Below the pieces are notes generated by a model. It saw only the letters and a list, made by a program, of their open reading frames with translations. It was not told the origin of the DNA and did no database searches. A DNA stretch of 64,000 nt from Acidovorax radicis. GTDB taxonomy: Bacteria > Pseudomonadota > Gammaproteobacteria > Burkholderiales > Burkholderiaceae_C. The DNA lies in the NCBI RefSeq assembly GCF_020510705.1, contig NZ_CP075184.1, positions 4,612,501 through 4,676,500 on the forward strand, written 5' to 3'. The first letter of the stretch is position 1. Each line of letters opens with the position of its first letter. The position numbers and the translations under genes are program-made. Of the stretch, positions 1 to 9,577 are shown one piece after another.

Positions 1-848
1 GCCTCGGAGCCCATACACATGGCTGCGGTGATGGCGCTGAAATTCAGAGCGAACGCCCCAAAGGGCGCCAGGACAAGCGTTGCCAACCCCGTCAGCGTGA
101 TGAGCCGTGATATCGGCAGGTCGTAGCCCGAAGCCCGGATGACGGCGACACCGGGCAAATTCTGCGATGCCATGGTGACCACAAACAACGGAATGGCCAG
201 ACTGACGGTGGCCGCCACGCTGAACTGCGGAGCGGTAAAGACCGGCATGGCCAGCTCCAGCTGCACGGCAGACCACGCCATCTGGCCCTGAACAGCCACA
301 AAAGCGACAGCCACTGCCAGTGTGAGGACGACGGCATACCGAGCAGCCAGTCGCCGGCTGAGCAGATAGACCATCAACATGACAAGCACCAGCGGCAGAG
401 CCGTCTGGGCAGCTGCGAAGGACTGCAACCCAAAGCGGGCCAGCACGCCGGCCAGCAGGGCGGCGGCGATTTCCATCGGGATGCGGCTCATCACGCGCTC
501 GAACCAGCGGGTCAGTCCGGCCAGCGTGATGAACGCGGCGCTGACCATGAACGCGCCAATGGCTTCGCCCATGCTGAAACCACCGGCCAGGCCCGCCGTC
601 GCCAACACGGCCGCGCCCGGCGTGGACCACGCCACCATGACCGGTTTGCGCAAAACAAGGGATGGCACCAGCGAACACAACCCCATGCCCAAGCCCAGCG
701 CCCACATCCACGAGGTGATCTGCGCTGGCGTTGCACCGAATGCTTGCGCCGCTTGAAACACAATGGCCACGGAACTGGTGAAACCCACCAACACCGCCAC
801 GAAACCTGCCACAAAGGTGGACAGACTCAGGTCTTTGAAAAATTGCAT
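1..848 (-). CDS. benE: Benzoate/H+ symporter family (BenE) membrane protein, partial at window edge
   Basis: This is a polytopic inner-membrane transporter of the BenE (benzoate membrane transport) family, expected to import benzoate or a related aromatic acid with protons. About 282 residues are visible from an ATG at 846-848, and the gene runs off the left edge. The N-terminus (MQFFKDLSLSTFVAGFVAVL) and the following alternation of hydrophobic helices with short Gly/Pro-rich loops, including GFSMGEAIGAFMVSAAFITL near residue 90, fit the family. It lies downstream of kup on the same strand, separated by 142 bp that hold a palindromic repeat. No benzoate catabolic gene is visible, so the substrate is inferred from family membership only. 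Confidence 0.85.
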   Translation of the reverse strand, partial: MQFFKDLSLSTFVAGFVAVLVGFTSSVAIVFQAAQAFGATPAQITSWMWALGLGMGLCSLVPSLVLRKPVMVAWSTPGAAVLATAGLAGGFSMGEAIGAFMVSAAFITLAGLTRWFERVMSRIPMEIAAALLAGVLARFGLQSFAAAQTALPLVLVMLMVYLLSRRLAARYAVVLTLAVAVAFVAVQGQMAWSAVQLELAMPVFTAPQFSVAATVSLAIPLFVVTMASQNLPGVAVIRASGYDLPISRLITLTGLATLVLAPFGAFALNFSAITAAMCMGSE

Positions 849-919
849 GGGCCGGATTTTGGCATCGCACCTGCTGCATCGGCCCATGGATTGGGCACCA
901 AGCGCCCGGGGTCTCAATA

Positions 920-979
920 AATTTGCTATATTATTTATAGCTGCTAGCGCTTACCCATCAAGCGCCGGGTGCCAAAAAT
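920..979. repeat. CTAG-type palindromic repeat, intergenic copy 1
   Basis: This copy of a palindromic repeat lies between kup and benE. It shows TATAGCTGCTAGCGCTTA followed by CATCAAGCGC, which are the two arms of the core CTAGCGCTT / AAGCGCTAG; the right arm is decayed after AAGCGC. Other copies in the window are at 8695, 9521, 13293, 15751, 25911, 27546, 29425, 44064 and 44421. Confidence 0.75.
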
Positions 980-990
980 GCTTGAAATCA

Positions 991-2859
991 TCAGATCTCG
1001 ATCTTGGAACCCAACTCCACCACGGCATTGTTCGGAAGGTGCAAAAAGTCTGCCGCTCCGCTGGCGTTGTGGTGCATCTGGGCGAACAGTTTTTCGCGCC
1101 AGGGCGCCATGCCACTGCCAATGCTCGGAATGACGGTGTCGCGTGACAGGAAATAGCTGGTGGTCATGGGTTCAAGCTCGCAGCCGCGACCACGCAACAG
1201 TTCCAGCGCGCGGGGCACGTCGGGGTCGTTCTTGAAGCCGTAGTGAATGACCACTTGCCAGCAGTCGTGTCCGAGCGGTTGGACCTGTAACCGCTTGTCC
1301 AACCCGATCCAGGGCGTCTCGTGGTTGTGCACCGTGACAAACAGATTTTGCTGGTGCAGCACCTTGTTGTGTTTGAGGTTGTGCAGCAATGCGTTGGGCA
1401 CCGAGCCGGTCTCTGCGGTCAGAAAAACCGCCGTGCCATCCACACGTGTCGGCGGGCTGATGAAGACGGACTCCAGGAAGTCCTTCAGATCAATGGCATC
1501 GGCGCGCAGCTTGCTATTGAGCAGCCTGCGGCCTTCCTTCCACGTCATCATGAGCGAGAACACGATGCCGCCGATCATGAGCGGGAACCAGCCGCCCTGG
1601 AACAGCTTGAGCAGGTTGGAGGTGAAAAATGCCAGATCAACCACAAAGAAGCAGCCCGTGGCGGCAATACACAACACAAGCGGATAGTGCCACCCATAAC
1701 GGATGACAAAAAACGTCAGGATGGTGGTGATCAGCATGTCAAGCGTGACGGCAATGCCGTAGGCCGCCGCCAGATTGCTGGACGTGCGGAACGTCACCAC
1801 AGCCAGCACGATGGCAACAAACAGCCCCCAGTTAACCAGTGGCATATATATCTGCCCGGTGTCGCGCACACTGGTGTGCTGGATGTTCAGGCGGGGCAGG
1901 TAACCCAGCTGAATCACCTGTTTGGTCACGCTGAACGCCCCCGTGATCAGCGCCTGCGATGCGATCACCGTGGCCATGGTGGCCATGATGACCAGGGGCA
2001 CGAGCGCCCAATCGGGCGCCATCATGTAAAACGGATTCTTGACGGCTTCGGGCCGGGCCAGCAGCAGCGCCCCTTGCCCAAAATAATTGAGCGTGAGCGA
2101 GGGCATCGCCACCCCAAACCATGCCAGGCGGATAGGCCGCTTGCCGAAGTGGCCAAGGTCTGCGTACAGCGCTTCAGCCCCCGTGACGCACAACACCACG
2201 GCGCCAAGAATGATGAAGCTGACACCGGGGTTGAACCAGATGAACTTGGCAGCATGGTGCGGGCTCAGTGCCCACAGAATTTCTGGGTGCCCGACGATGT
2301 GCGACACACCAAGCAGCGCAATAGTGATGAACCATGCAAGGGTAATGGGGCCAAAGAATTTGCCGATGCCCCCTGTTCCCCGCTTTTGCACCACAAACAG
2401 GCAAAACAGTACCACCAGGGTGATGGGTATCACGTACTGCTTGAAATGGGGAGATACCACCTCCAGCCCTTCCACAGCGGACAAGACTGAAATGGCGGGG
2501 GTGATGACGCCGTCGCCGTAAAAAAGCGAGGTGCCGAAGATGCCAATCCCCAGCAGCCAACCGCGCAGCCGGGGCTTTTCTTTGACGGCCTGCGACGCCA
2601 GGGCCAGCATCGCAATCAGGCCACCTTCGCCGTTGTTGTCTGCACGCAGCACCAACACCACGTACTTCAGCGACACGATGATCGTGAGCGTCCAGAAAAA
2701 AATCGAGAGGATGCCGTAAATGTTGGTGGGTGTGAACGGCACATGGCCTGATCCGAACACTTCCTTGACGGCATACAGCACGCTGGTGCCGATATCGCCA
2801 TACACAACACCGATGGCTCCCAGCGTGAGCGCCGCGAGCGATGACTTGGAGCTTTGCAC
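991..2859 (-). CDS. kup: Low-affinity potassium transporter Kup
   Basis: Kup is a K+/H+ symporter of the inner membrane (KUP/HAK/KT family). The 622-residue product has the usual length. The N-terminal signature [20 protein letters not shown] lies near residues 13-32, followed by about twelve membrane segments and a soluble C-terminal domain from about residue 450. [14 protein letters not shown] near residue 115 and the family's GTG and [14 protein letters not shown] motifs are visible. The ATG at 2857-2859 is the natural start because it directly precedes the conserved N-terminus. gshA lies upstream on the same strand, 166 bp away, and trkH/trkA follow farther upstream, making this a K+ uptake neighbourhood. 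Confidence 0.97.
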   Translation of the reverse strand: MQSSKSSLAALTLGAIGVVYGDIGTSVLYAVKEVFGSGHVPFTPTNIYGILSIFFWTLTIIVSLKYVVLVLRADNNGEGGLIAMLALASQAVKEKPRLRGWLLGIGIFGTSLFYGDGVITPAISVLSAVEGLEVVSPHFKQYVIPITLVVLFCLFVVQKRGTGGIGKFFGPITLAWFITIALLGVSHIVGHPEILWALSPHHAAKFIWFNPGVSFIILGAVVLCVTGAEALYADLGHFGKRPIRLAWFGVAMPSLTLNYFGQGALLLARPEAVKNPFYMMAPDWALVPLVIMATMATVIASQALITGAFSVTKQVIQLGYLPRLNIQHTSVRDTGQIYMPLVNWGLFVAIVLAVVTFRTSSNLAAAYGIAVTLDMLITTILTFFVIRYGWHYPLVLCIAATGCFFVVDLAFFTSNLLKLFQGGWFPLMIGGIVFSLMMTWKEGRRLLNSKLRADAIDLKDFLESVFISPPTRVDGTAVFLTAETGSVPNALLHNLKHNKVLHQQNLFVTVHNHETPWIGLDKRLQVQPLGHDCWQVVIHYGFKNDPDVPRALELLRGRGCELEPMTTSYFLSRDTVIPSIGSGMAPWREKLFAQMHHNASGAADFLHLPNNAVVELGSKIEI

Positions 2860-3025
2860 TGACCACCCCCGCGCAGTGTGCTGGGCGGGGTTCCGTTACT
2901 TTTGGGAACGCTATTGTGCGCTCACGCCCCCCGCACGATTGGAGGGAAATTACTATGTTGCACCGCAACAACTGCGCTTGGCAAGCCACCCCGGGCGTGG
3001 CAGGCGCGCCACGCCCCAAAACGGA

Positions 3026-4321
3026 TCAGTCGTACACCTCGGCATCGGGGTTGGTGGCTTCGAGCTCGTAACTGGCCGCCAGCATGGCAAGGCGGGCCAC
3101 CACACCATACATATAAAACCGGTTCGGGCCACTCACACCGGGCCGCACGCCCGGCTGGGGCATGTGCGTGCTGTGCTCGAAGGCCAGCGGCACAAAACTG
3201 GCGCCCGGGGCGTTGAGGTTTTCGTCATCGCCACGCTCGGCATGCATGCGATAAAACCCACCCACCACGTAGCGATCCATCATGTAGACCACCGGCTCGG
3301 CCACGGCCTCGTGCACGCGCTCCTGGGTGAGCACACCTTCCTGGATGATGAGATCGTGGACCGGCTGGCCGTCTTTGATGACAGCCATCTTGTTGCGGGT
3401 CTTACGGTTCGCGGCGTCCAGCTCCTTGGCGTCGCGCACGGTCATGATGCCCATGCCGTAGGTGCCGTTGTTGGCTTTTACGATCACGAACGGCTTTTCG
3501 TTAATGCCGTATTCCTTGTATTTGCGGCGCACCTTGGTCAGCACCGCGTCCACCGTGGTCTGCAGCTTGTCCATGCCTGTGCCTTCAGTGAAGTCCACTT
3601 CATCGCACTGGCTATACAGGGGGTTGATGAGCCAGGGGTCGATGCCCAGCATCTTGCCAAAGCGCTTGGCCACTTCTTCATAGTTCTTGAAGTGGGTGCT
3701 TTTGCGGCGCACCGTCCAGCCGGCGTGCAACGGGGGCAACAAGTACTGCTCGTGAATATCTTCGAGAATCCCGGGAGGCCCTGCCGAGAGATCGTTATTG
3801 AGCAAGATGGTGCAGGGATCAAAATCCTTGAGCCCCAGGCGGCGCTTGGTGCGCACCACCGGTTCGAGCGTGACCGAATCGCCGTTGGGCAGGTCGATGC
3901 GCGTTGGCTTTTTGATGTCGGGGCTGATCGATCCCACACGCACATTCAGACCCGCCATGTTGAAGATGCGCTGCAGCTGCACCACATTGGACAGGTAGAA
4001 GGTGTTGCGCGTGTGGTTCTCCGGGATGATCAGCAGATTGCGCGCCTCAGGGCAGATCTTCTCGATGGCCGCCATGGCGGCCTGCACGGCCAGGGGAAGC
4101 ATCTCTTTGGTGAGATTGTTCCAACCGCCCGGGAACAGGTTGGTGTCTACCGGCGCCAGCTTGAACCCTGCGTTGCGGATGTCCACCGAGGTATAGAACG
4201 GCGGCGTGTGCTCCATCCACTCCAGGCGAAACCAGCGCTCGATGGCGGGCATCGAGTCCAGAATGCGCTGTTCGAGTTCGTTGATCGGCCCCGTGAGGGC
4301 CGTGATGAGATGCGGAACCAT
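3026..4321 (-). CDS. gshA: Glutamate-cysteine ligase, ATP-grasp (betaproteobacterial) type
   Basis: The gene encodes the first enzyme of glutathione synthesis, joining glutamate and cysteine with ATP in the cytoplasm. The 431-residue product belongs to the glutamate-cysteine ligase type first described from Acidithiobacillus and common in Burkholderiales; it is unrelated in sequence to the E. coli enzyme. Conserved stretches include PVDTNLFPGGWNNL near residue 55, LIIPENHTRNTFYL and VKANNGTYGMGIMTV near residue 280. I chose the ATG at 4319-4321 (MVPHLITALTGP); an AAGGG ribosome-binding site lies 7 nt upstream and the longer frame adds a non-conserved 21-residue tail. gshB is not in the window. 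kup lies downstream on the same strand. Confidence 0.93.
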   Translation of the reverse strand: MVPHLITALTGPINELEQRILDSMPAIERWFRLEWMEHTPPFYTSVDIRNAGFKLAPVDTNLFPGGWNNLTKEMLPLAVQAAMAAIEKICPEARNLLIIPENHTRNTFYLSNVVQLQRIFNMAGLNVRVGSISPDIKKPTRIDLPNGDSVTLEPVVRTKRRLGLKDFDPCTILLNNDLSAGPPGILEDIHEQYLLPPLHAGWTVRRKSTHFKNYEEVAKRFGKMLGIDPWLINPLYSQCDEVDFTEGTGMDKLQTTVDAVLTKVRRKYKEYGINEKPFVIVKANNGTYGMGIMTVRDAKELDAANRKTRNKMAVIKDGQPVHDLIIQEGVLTQERVHEAVAEPVVYMMDRYVVGGFYRMHAERGDDENLNAPGASFVPLAFEHSTHMPQPGVRPGVSGPNRFYMYGVVARLAMLAASYELEATNPDAEVYD

Positions 4322-4417
4322 GAAGAGCCCTTGGGAAGCGGTTGCGGTGAATTGTAGGGATGTGGGGCCGTGCCCGGATTTCACAAGCTGACGGCCGCCA
4401 CCACGCTAGCGAGCAGG

Positions 4418-5884
4418 TTACCGCCGCCAAAATGCCGGCGTCAACAGCGCCAGGAAACTCAGTATCTCCAGCCGCCCGAGCAACATCCCCAGCGTACATA
4501 CCCAGATCTGGAAATCGGTCAAGACCGCGTAAGCGGACGCAGGCCCCACACTCCCCAACCCAGGCCCGGCGCAATTGACGCTGGCCAGAACCACCGAAAA
4601 TGCGGTCACCGGGTCAAGGTCTGTGAGCAGCATCACCATGCTGAGCCCAAAAATCGTGCCTCCATAAACCAGCATGAACGCGAGCACCGAAAAAATCACG
4701 CGGTTGTCCACAACGGCGTCACCCAGGCGCACGGGCTGCACAACACGGGGGTGCACCAGCCGACTCATCTCCCGGCGCGCCTGCTTGACGAGAATCAGCA
4801 TGCGCACCATCTTGATGCCGCCGCCCGTCGAGCCAGCGCTGGTGGCAACCCCTGACAGCAGCAACATGAACACCGGTGCAAACACGGGCCAGGCCAGGTA
4901 GTCGGTCGTGGCGTATCCCGTGGTGGTGGCCAGCGAGATCACATTGAACATGCCATAGCGCAAAGCGTCCAGCAGGCCATAAACGCCTTTGATCCACAAC
5001 AAGACCGCCACCAGCAAGCCGCCGCCTATCAATGCCATCAGCGTGGCGCGCACCTCGGGGTCGCGCCAGAAGCCGCCCCAGTCGCCCTTGCGCAGCGCGA
5101 CAAAGTACAACGCAAAATTGCAACTGGCCGCCAGCATGAAGCCCATGCAGATCGCCTCCAACAACGGCGACTGAAAATAGCCAAAACTCTGATCGTGGGA
5201 CGACAGCCCACCCAGGCTCACCGTGGTGAACATGTGCATGAGCGCGTCCAGCGGCTCCATGCCCGCAACCCAAAAGGCCACCCCGCACAGCGCCGAGAAA
5301 ACGGCATACACGCCCCACAAACCCTTGGCAGTCCCGGTCATGCGGGGCGTGAGTTTGGTGTCTTTCACCGGGCCTGCCGCTTCGGCCCTGAAAAGCTGGC
5401 TGCCGCCCACGCCCAACAAAGGCAGCACGGCCACCGCCAAAATCAGGATGCCCATGCCCCCCATCCACTGCAGGAACGTGCGCCACACATTGATCGACAC
5501 GGGCAGGCTGTCGAGCCCGCTCAACACCGTCGACCCCGTGGTGGTGAGCCCCGAAACGGCCTCGAAATACGCGTGCGTGAAGGACATGGGCCGCCCGATG
5601 TCATGCCCCGCCAGCATCAGCGGGATCGCGGCCGACAGCGGAAACAACGTCCACACCAACGACACCAGCATCACGCCATGGCGGGGCTGCAGCTCTTGCC
5701 TGAAAAGCCGCAACCGCCACCAGAGCCAGGCGCCCGCCGTCAACGTGGCCCCCATCGCCACCAGGTACACCCGCCAAACCCCGTCTTGGGTCCACAGCGA
5801 CACCAATAGGGGCAACCCCATGGACAGCGAAAAGACCATGGTCAGAATGCCCAGCACACGCAGCACAGGAAACAGATCCACCAT
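4418..5884 (-). CDS. trkH: Potassium uptake channel subunit TrkH
   Basis: TrkH is the membrane pore of the Trk K+ uptake system. It works with the cytoplasmic NAD(H)/nucleotide-binding subunit TrkA, encoded just upstream (trkA stop to trkH start 16 bp). The 488 residues contain repeated M1-P-M2 units; the selectivity-filter regions are visible at SGLTTTGSTVL near residue 110, TVSLGGLSSHD near 220 and ATSAGSTGGGIKMVRM near 350. The C-terminal LASVNCAGPGLGSVGP forms the fourth filter. Length and motifs are normal for TrkH/TrkG. The gene order trkA-trkH on one transcript fits their joint function. Confidence 0.96.
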   Translation of the reverse strand: MVDLFPVLRVLGILTMVFSLSMGLPLLVSLWTQDGVWRVYLVAMGATLTAGAWLWWRLRLFRQELQPRHGVMLVSLVWTLFPLSAAIPLMLAGHDIGRPMSFTHAYFEAVSGLTTTGSTVLSGLDSLPVSINVWRTFLQWMGGMGILILAVAVLPLLGVGGSQLFRAEAAGPVKDTKLTPRMTGTAKGLWGVYAVFSALCGVAFWVAGMEPLDALMHMFTTVSLGGLSSHDQSFGYFQSPLLEAICMGFMLAASCNFALYFVALRKGDWGGFWRDPEVRATLMALIGGGLLVAVLLWIKGVYGLLDALRYGMFNVISLATTTGYATTDYLAWPVFAPVFMLLLSGVATSAGSTGGGIKMVRMLILVKQARREMSRLVHPRVVQPVRLGDAVVDNRVIFSVLAFMLVYGGTIFGLSMVMLLTDLDPVTAFSVVLASVNCAGPGLGSVGPASAYAVLTDFQIWVCTLGMLLGRLEILSFLALLTPAFWRR

Positions 5885-5900
5885 GGTGTGCAGGCCAGAC

Positions 5901-7382
5901 TTAAAAGAACGTCGCGCTCACGCGAAAAAGCTTTTCCACATCGCGCACAAGCCGCTTGTGCGGCAGGAAGAACACCACGTGATCGTTGCTTTCGATCACG
6001 GTCGTGCTGCGCGGGATGATCACCTGCGGATCCCCCTGCGCGGACGCAGGCGCGTTCGCGGCCACGGCCGCAGTGGTTTTGTCCACCAGATCGGGCACCC
6101 CCCGCACGATCAAGCCCATGTGCACATCGCGCGGCAAGTGCAGGTCGCACACCTGGCGCCCCACCACCCGCGAGCTTTTGCGGTCGCCGCGCGCCACGAT
6201 CTCCAGCGCCTCGGCCACACCGCGGCGCAGGCTGTGCACCGCTTGCACGTCGCCCTGGCGCACGTAAGCCAGCAACTCACCGAGCATGGCCTGCGCGGGC
6301 GACAGCGCAATGTCGATCTGCGTGCCGTGCATCAGGTCGGCGTAGCTGCGACGGTTGATGAGGGCCAGCACCCGTCGCGCGCCCATGCGCTTGGCCAACA
6401 GGCAGGACATGATGTTGTCTTCATCGTCGTCGGTGAGCGCGAGGAACAGGTCCACCTCTTCGATGCCTTCGTCCCCCAGCAGGTCTTCGTCGGTGGCATC
6501 GCCCTGCAACACCAACACCTCGGACGGCAGCACCGATGCCAGCTCCACACACCGCTGCGCATCACTCTCGATGATCTTGATATGAAACCGCCCGGCCGTC
6601 TGGCTGAGCTGGCGCGCCAGGCGCAGGCCCACCCTTCCACCGCCAGCCACCATGATGCGCCGCACAGGATGCGCGGGCTGGGACTGGGGCCGGTGCAAAG
6701 CCGCGAGCACCCCGGCGACATGCTCATGCGCCGCCAGGACAAACACCTCGTCACCGGGTTCGATGCGCGTGTTGCCATCGCAGGCCACAAAACGATCGGG
6801 CTCATCCGGGAACCGCCGGTAGATGGCCACCATGCGCATGGCCATCTCGGGGTTGGCATCACGCAGCTCGCCAATCGAGTGGTTCACCATGGGCGCGCCG
6901 ACACGTGCGCGCACCGCCACCAGGCACGCGCGCCCTCCGGCAAACATGCGCACCTGCATGGCTTCGGGGTATTCGATGAGTTTGCCGATATAGCGCGTGA
7001 GCGACTCTTCGGGGCAAATGATGCGACTCACCGCAAAACCGTCCGGCCCCGTCAGGCGCTCATCCAGCGCAAACCCCGACGAGCGCACGCGCGCGATGCG
7101 TGTGGGTATGTTGAAGACAAGCTGCGCGATCTTGCAGCACACCAGATTGGTTTCGTCCTGCGCGGCGCAGGCGATGAGCAGGTCGGTGTCGTGGGCACCC
7201 GCCTCGGCCAGCACGGCGGGCTCGGTGCCGCTGCCCACCACTCCGCGCAGATCGAACCGCGACTCCAGGTCCCGCAGGCGGGCGGCATCGGTGTCGATGA
7301 CGGTGATGTCATTGCGCTCCGACGCGAGGCTGTCGGCCACGCTCTGGCCCACACGGCCCGCACCAAGAATAATGATTTTCAC
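5901..7382 (-). CDS. trkA: Trk system potassium uptake protein TrkA
   Basis: TrkA is the peripheral regulatory subunit of Trk K+ uptake. It has a duplicated RCK arrangement: an N-terminal Rossmann domain beginning MKIIILGAGRVGQSVAD and a second one near residue 240 beginning [17 protein letters not shown], each followed by an RCK_C domain. At 493 residues it is somewhat longer than the usual ~458; the extra residues include an Ala/Pro-rich stretch (AAVAANAPASAQGD) in the last RCK_C domain, probably a surface loop. The ATG at 7380-7382 directly precedes the first nucleotide-binding motif. It is the first gene of a trkA-trkH unit. Confidence 0.96.
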   Translation of the reverse strand: MKIIILGAGRVGQSVADSLASERNDITVIDTDAARLRDLESRFDLRGVVGSGTEPAVLAEAGAHDTDLLIACAAQDETNLVCCKIAQLVFNIPTRIARVRSSGFALDERLTGPDGFAVSRIICPEESLTRYIGKLIEYPEAMQVRMFAGGRACLVAVRARVGAPMVNHSIGELRDANPEMAMRMVAIYRRFPDEPDRFVACDGNTRIEPGDEVFVLAAHEHVAGVLAALHRPQSQPAHPVRRIMVAGGGRVGLRLARQLSQTAGRFHIKIIESDAQRCVELASVLPSEVLVLQGDATDEDLLGDEGIEEVDLFLALTDDDEDNIMSCLLAKRMGARRVLALINRRSYADLMHGTQIDIALSPAQAMLGELLAYVRQGDVQAVHSLRRGVAEALEIVARGDRKSSRVVGRQVCDLHLPRDVHMGLIVRGVPDLVDKTTAAVAANAPASAQGDPQVIIPRSTTVIESNDHVVFFLPHKRLVRDVEKLFRVSATFF

Positions 7383-7512
7383 GCTGAAATGATCAACACA
7401 GGGTGCCGGGGCGTCAATGGGAGCAAGCCCGCTTGTTGTGCCCGAGCCAGCTTGTCATGCCCGCCCGCAAACCCACTGCGGTGGCCGTGCCCCGCTCCGG
7501 CAGCCGACTGCA

Positions 7513-8793
7513 TCAGGCGCGCACTTCACCTTCACCCAGCACCACGTACTTGAGCGAGGTGAGGCCCTCGATGCCCACCGGGCCACGCGCGTGGAACTTG
7601 TCGGTGCTGATGCCAATTTCTGCCCCCAGCCCAAATTCAAAGCCGTCGGCAAAGCGCGTGCTGGCGTTCACCATCACGCTGGCCGAGTCCACCTCGCGCA
7701 GGAACTGCTGGGCGTGCATGTGGTCGCGCGTCAGGATGGCATCGGTGTGGTGGCTGGAATAGTGGTTGATGTGCGCAATGGCCTCATCCACGCCCGCCAC
7801 CACCTTCACGCTGATGATGGGGGCCAGGTATTCCTCGCTCCAGTCCTGCTCCGTCGCGGCGACCAATTTGGCACCCGCCACCGATTGCAGAATCGCCAAC
7901 GACTCGGGGCAGCCGCGCATCTCCACGCCCTTGGCGGCATACACCGCGCCGATCTGGGGCAAAAACGCGGCCGCCACGCCGCGCGCTACCAGCAGGCCTT
8001 CGCTTGCGTTGCAGGGGCTGTATTTGTGGGTCTTGGCGTTGTCGGCCACCTTCACGGCCATGGCGATGTCGCAGGGGTCGTCCACATAGGTGTGGCAGTT
8101 GCCGTCCAGGTGCTTGATGACGGGCACCTTGGCATCGCGGCTGATGCGCTCGATCAGCCCCTTGCCGCCGCGGGGGATGATCACATCCACAAACTGGGGC
8201 ATGGCAATGAGCTGGCCCACGGCCTCGCGGTCGGTGGTCTGCACCAGCTGCACCGCGTCTTGCGGCAGGCCCGCCTCGGCCAGCGCCTGCTGCACCAGCT
8301 TGGCGAGGGCCCGGTTGGAATCAATGGCCTCGGAGCCGCCGCGCAAGATGCAGGCGTTGCCGCTCTTGATGCTGAGGCTGGCGGCCTCGATGGTGACGTT
8401 GGGGCGGCTCTCGTAAATCATGCCAAACACGCCAATCGGCACCCGCATCTGCCCCACGCGGATGCCGCTGGGCTGCTGCTTCATGCCAATGATCTCGCCA
8501 ATCACATCGGCCATTGCGGCCAGTTGCTCGCAGCCCTGGGCGCAGGTCTCCAGCACCTTGGGGGTGAGCTTCAAACGGTCCACCATCGGCTCGGCCAAAC
8601 CCGCAGCGCGCGCGCGCTCCAGATCGCGGGCGTTGTCCACCTGCAGCGCCTCGGTCTGCTCGCGCAGCAAACGGGCCAGGGCCAGCAATGCTTTGTTTTT
8701 GATAGCTGCCGGCGCTTTCGCCATCAGCGCAGAGGCCGTTTTTGCCTGGAGACCGAGGGTGTGCGTGTATTCAGCGACATTGAGGGCGTTCAT
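7513..8793 (-). CDS. proA: Gamma-glutamyl phosphate reductase ProA
   Basis: ProA makes glutamate-5-semialdehyde from gamma-glutamyl phosphate with NADPH, the second step of proline synthesis. The 426 residues fit the family; visible landmarks are [16 protein letters not shown] near residue 120, RGGSEAI near 150, [14 protein letters not shown] near 225 and the catalytic-cysteine region [13 protein letters not shown] near 260. The ATG at 8791-8793 ([14 protein letters not shown]) is preferred over one eight codons upstream because it matches the family N-terminus. Codons 17-33 carry sequence resembling the palindromic repeat found elsewhere in the window, without changing the apparent length. 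proB is not here. Confidence 0.96.
   Translation of the reverse strand: MNALNVAEYTHTLGLQAKTASALMAKAPAAIKNKALLALARLLREQTEALQVDNARDLERARAAGLAEPMVDRLKLTPKVLETCAQGCEQLAAMADVIGEIIGMKQQPSGIRVGQMRVPIGVFGMIYESRPNVTIEAASLSIKSGNACILRGGSEAIDSNRALAKLVQQALAEAGLPQDAVQLVQTTDREAVGQLIAMPQFVDVIIPRGGKGLIERISRDAKVPVIKHLDGNCHTYVDDPCDIAMAVKVADNAKTHKYSPCNASEGLLVARGVAAAFLPQIGAVYAAKGVEMRGCPESLAILQSVAGAKLVAATEQDWSEEYLAPIISVKVVAGVDEAIAHINHYSSHHTDAILTRDHMHAQQFLREVDSASVMVNASTRFADGFEFGLGAEIGISTDKFHARGPVGIEGLTSLKYVVLGEGEVRA
8695..8745. repeat. CTAG-type palindromic repeat, decayed copy inside proA
   Basis: The bases TTTTTGATAGCTGCCGGCGC at the left and AGCGCAGAGGCCGTTTTTG at the right match the outer arms and flanks of the intergenic copies. 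The copy lies in the proA frame (codons 17-33) and is read in the same orientation and phase as the purK copy. The central CTAG is lost in both arms. Alignment from memory with ProA N-termini suggests no length change, so chance similarity or a compositional effect cannot be excluded. Confidence 0.5.
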
Positions 8794-8859
8794 CCTGCGA
8801 TTTTGCCGCAGTTGCATTTACCCTTGCGGCCTGCCCCTGTTGCACACCACCGCACCACC

Positions 8860-9144
8860 ATGACCGACACCGCATCCACCCAGCTCACCACCCTGGCCCA
8901 AGCCCTGCAAGCCTTTGAACGCGGCGACCACACCGCCGCCACCCTGAGCACCCTGGCCCGCCAGCAATCCACCCTGCTCGCCGCCCTGCCCCCGCGCTAC
9001 AGCGACGTGCTGCTGAATCTGCTGGACCGACTGGAATCCAGCGCATTGTTCTCGGAAGAAAGCTGCTCGTTCAGCCAGAAGGACTTGGTAGCAAACCTGA
9101 CGATGTGGGTAGAAAAAGCCCAAGGCACGTTAACCGCCAGCTGA
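8860..9144 (+). CDS. Small hypothetical protein
   Basis: This 94-residue protein is divergent from proA (66 bp between starts). I do not recognise the family. It begins MTDTASTQLTTLAQALQ and is predicted to be largely helical, with heptad-like Leu spacing (TLAQALQAF, TLARQQSTLLAAL, DVLLNLLDRL) and a single cysteine near the middle. There is no signal peptide or membrane segment, so it is probably cytoplasmic. The codon use resembles the neighbours, with third-position G/C strongly preferred in the first half. The ATG at 8860-8862 was chosen because the longer frame upstream is antisense to proA. Confidence 0.6.
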   Translation: MTDTASTQLTTLAQALQAFERGDHTAATLSTLARQQSTLLAALPPRYSDVLLNLLDRLESSALFSEESCSFSQKDLVANLTMWVEKAQGTLTAS

Positions 9145-9217
9145 CACCCTAGGGCCGAGCGCAGCAATGGCCCGAATGGATGTTCGGCTGTTCGGATGCC
9201 CACCCCCTGCCTACGGC

Positions 9218-9339
9218 GGGGCGGTTGCGGGGCGACACGCGCGTCGGAGCGCGCGTGTTTCGTGATCTGACTCGCCGTGGCTGTCCGAGCGGCGCGCGCA
9301 GCGCAAAGCGAGTTCCACGGCGCACCCCGCAACCGCCCC
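9218..9339. repeat. 122-bp nested palindromic (cruciform-forming) element
   Basis: Outer arms at 9218-9232 (GGGGCGGTTGCGGGG) and 9325-9339 (CCCCGCAACCGCCCC) are perfectly complementary over 15 bp. Inside, 9235-9243 (ACACGCGCG) pairs perfectly with 9250-9258 across a 6-nt loop, and further CCGTGG/CCACGG or ACTCGC/GCGAGT pairs are possible in the second half. No coding potential is apparent. I have a general memory of similar G/C-rich elements between genes in Comamonadaceae, but no named family. Confidence 0.65.
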
Positions 9340-9403
9340 GACGCAGGTTTGCCCCTTCGCTCCGCGAAGGGGTCGCAGACTGGGGGTCGCCTTTTTTTTG
9401 CTT

Positions 9404-9431
9404 ACTTTCTTTTGGCGAAGCAAAAGAAAGT
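9404..9431. repeat. Perfect 11-bp hairpin (ACTTTCTTTTG / CAAAAGAAAGT)
   Basis: ACTTTCTTTTG at 9404-9414 pairs perfectly with CAAAAGAAAGT at 9421-9431 across GCGAAG. A run of eight T lies just before it (9392-9399). It sits between two converging genes and could help end transcription in either direction, but it looks like a dispersed repeat rather than a classical terminator. Confidence 0.6.
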
Positions 9432-9458
9432 TACTGCGCCGCCGGGCGCACTCCCCGG

Positions 9459-9483
9459 TTTCGACAAGCCCAGCCCGAACGGG
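9459..9483 (+). repeat. TTCGACA-type short repeat, copy 1
   Basis: The 24 bases at 9460-9483 match the reverse complement of 43986-44009 at 22 positions; the shared pieces are TTCGACA and CAGCCCGAACGGG. This is a REP-like intergenic element. Its function is unknown. Confidence 0.6.
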
Positions 9484-9520
9484 CGGGGGTGCGACAGGGG
9501 GAGGAAAGCTTAGGCAATCA

Positions 9521-9573
9521 CTACCAATTTCATAGCTGCTAGCGCTTATTCCACAAGCGCAAGCGGCCAAAAC
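9521..9573. repeat. CTAG-type palindromic repeat, intergenic copy
   Basis: The sequence shows ATAGCTGCTAGCGCTTATT and then CAAGCGCAAGCGGCCAAAA, the two arms of the common core. It lies at the 3' end of the FAD oxidoreductase gene. Confidence 0.75.
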
Positions 9574-9577
9574 CCCC

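Larger units (their letters stand above)
9145..9577. other. 433-bp non-coding block made of three kinds of repeat
   Basis: I see no gene here. From left to right the block holds a 122-bp nested palindrome (9218-9339), a perfect 11-bp hairpin (9404-9431), a short TTCGACA-type repeat (9459-9483) that recurs at 43986-44009, and a CTAG-type palindromic repeat (9521-9573). It separates the small gene at 8860 from the end of the FAD oxidoreductase gene; those genes converge. Confidence 0.7.

Noticed and set aside
5223..7553. Long plus-strand open frame
   Set aside because: It is antisense to trkH and trkA, which have clear family motifs.
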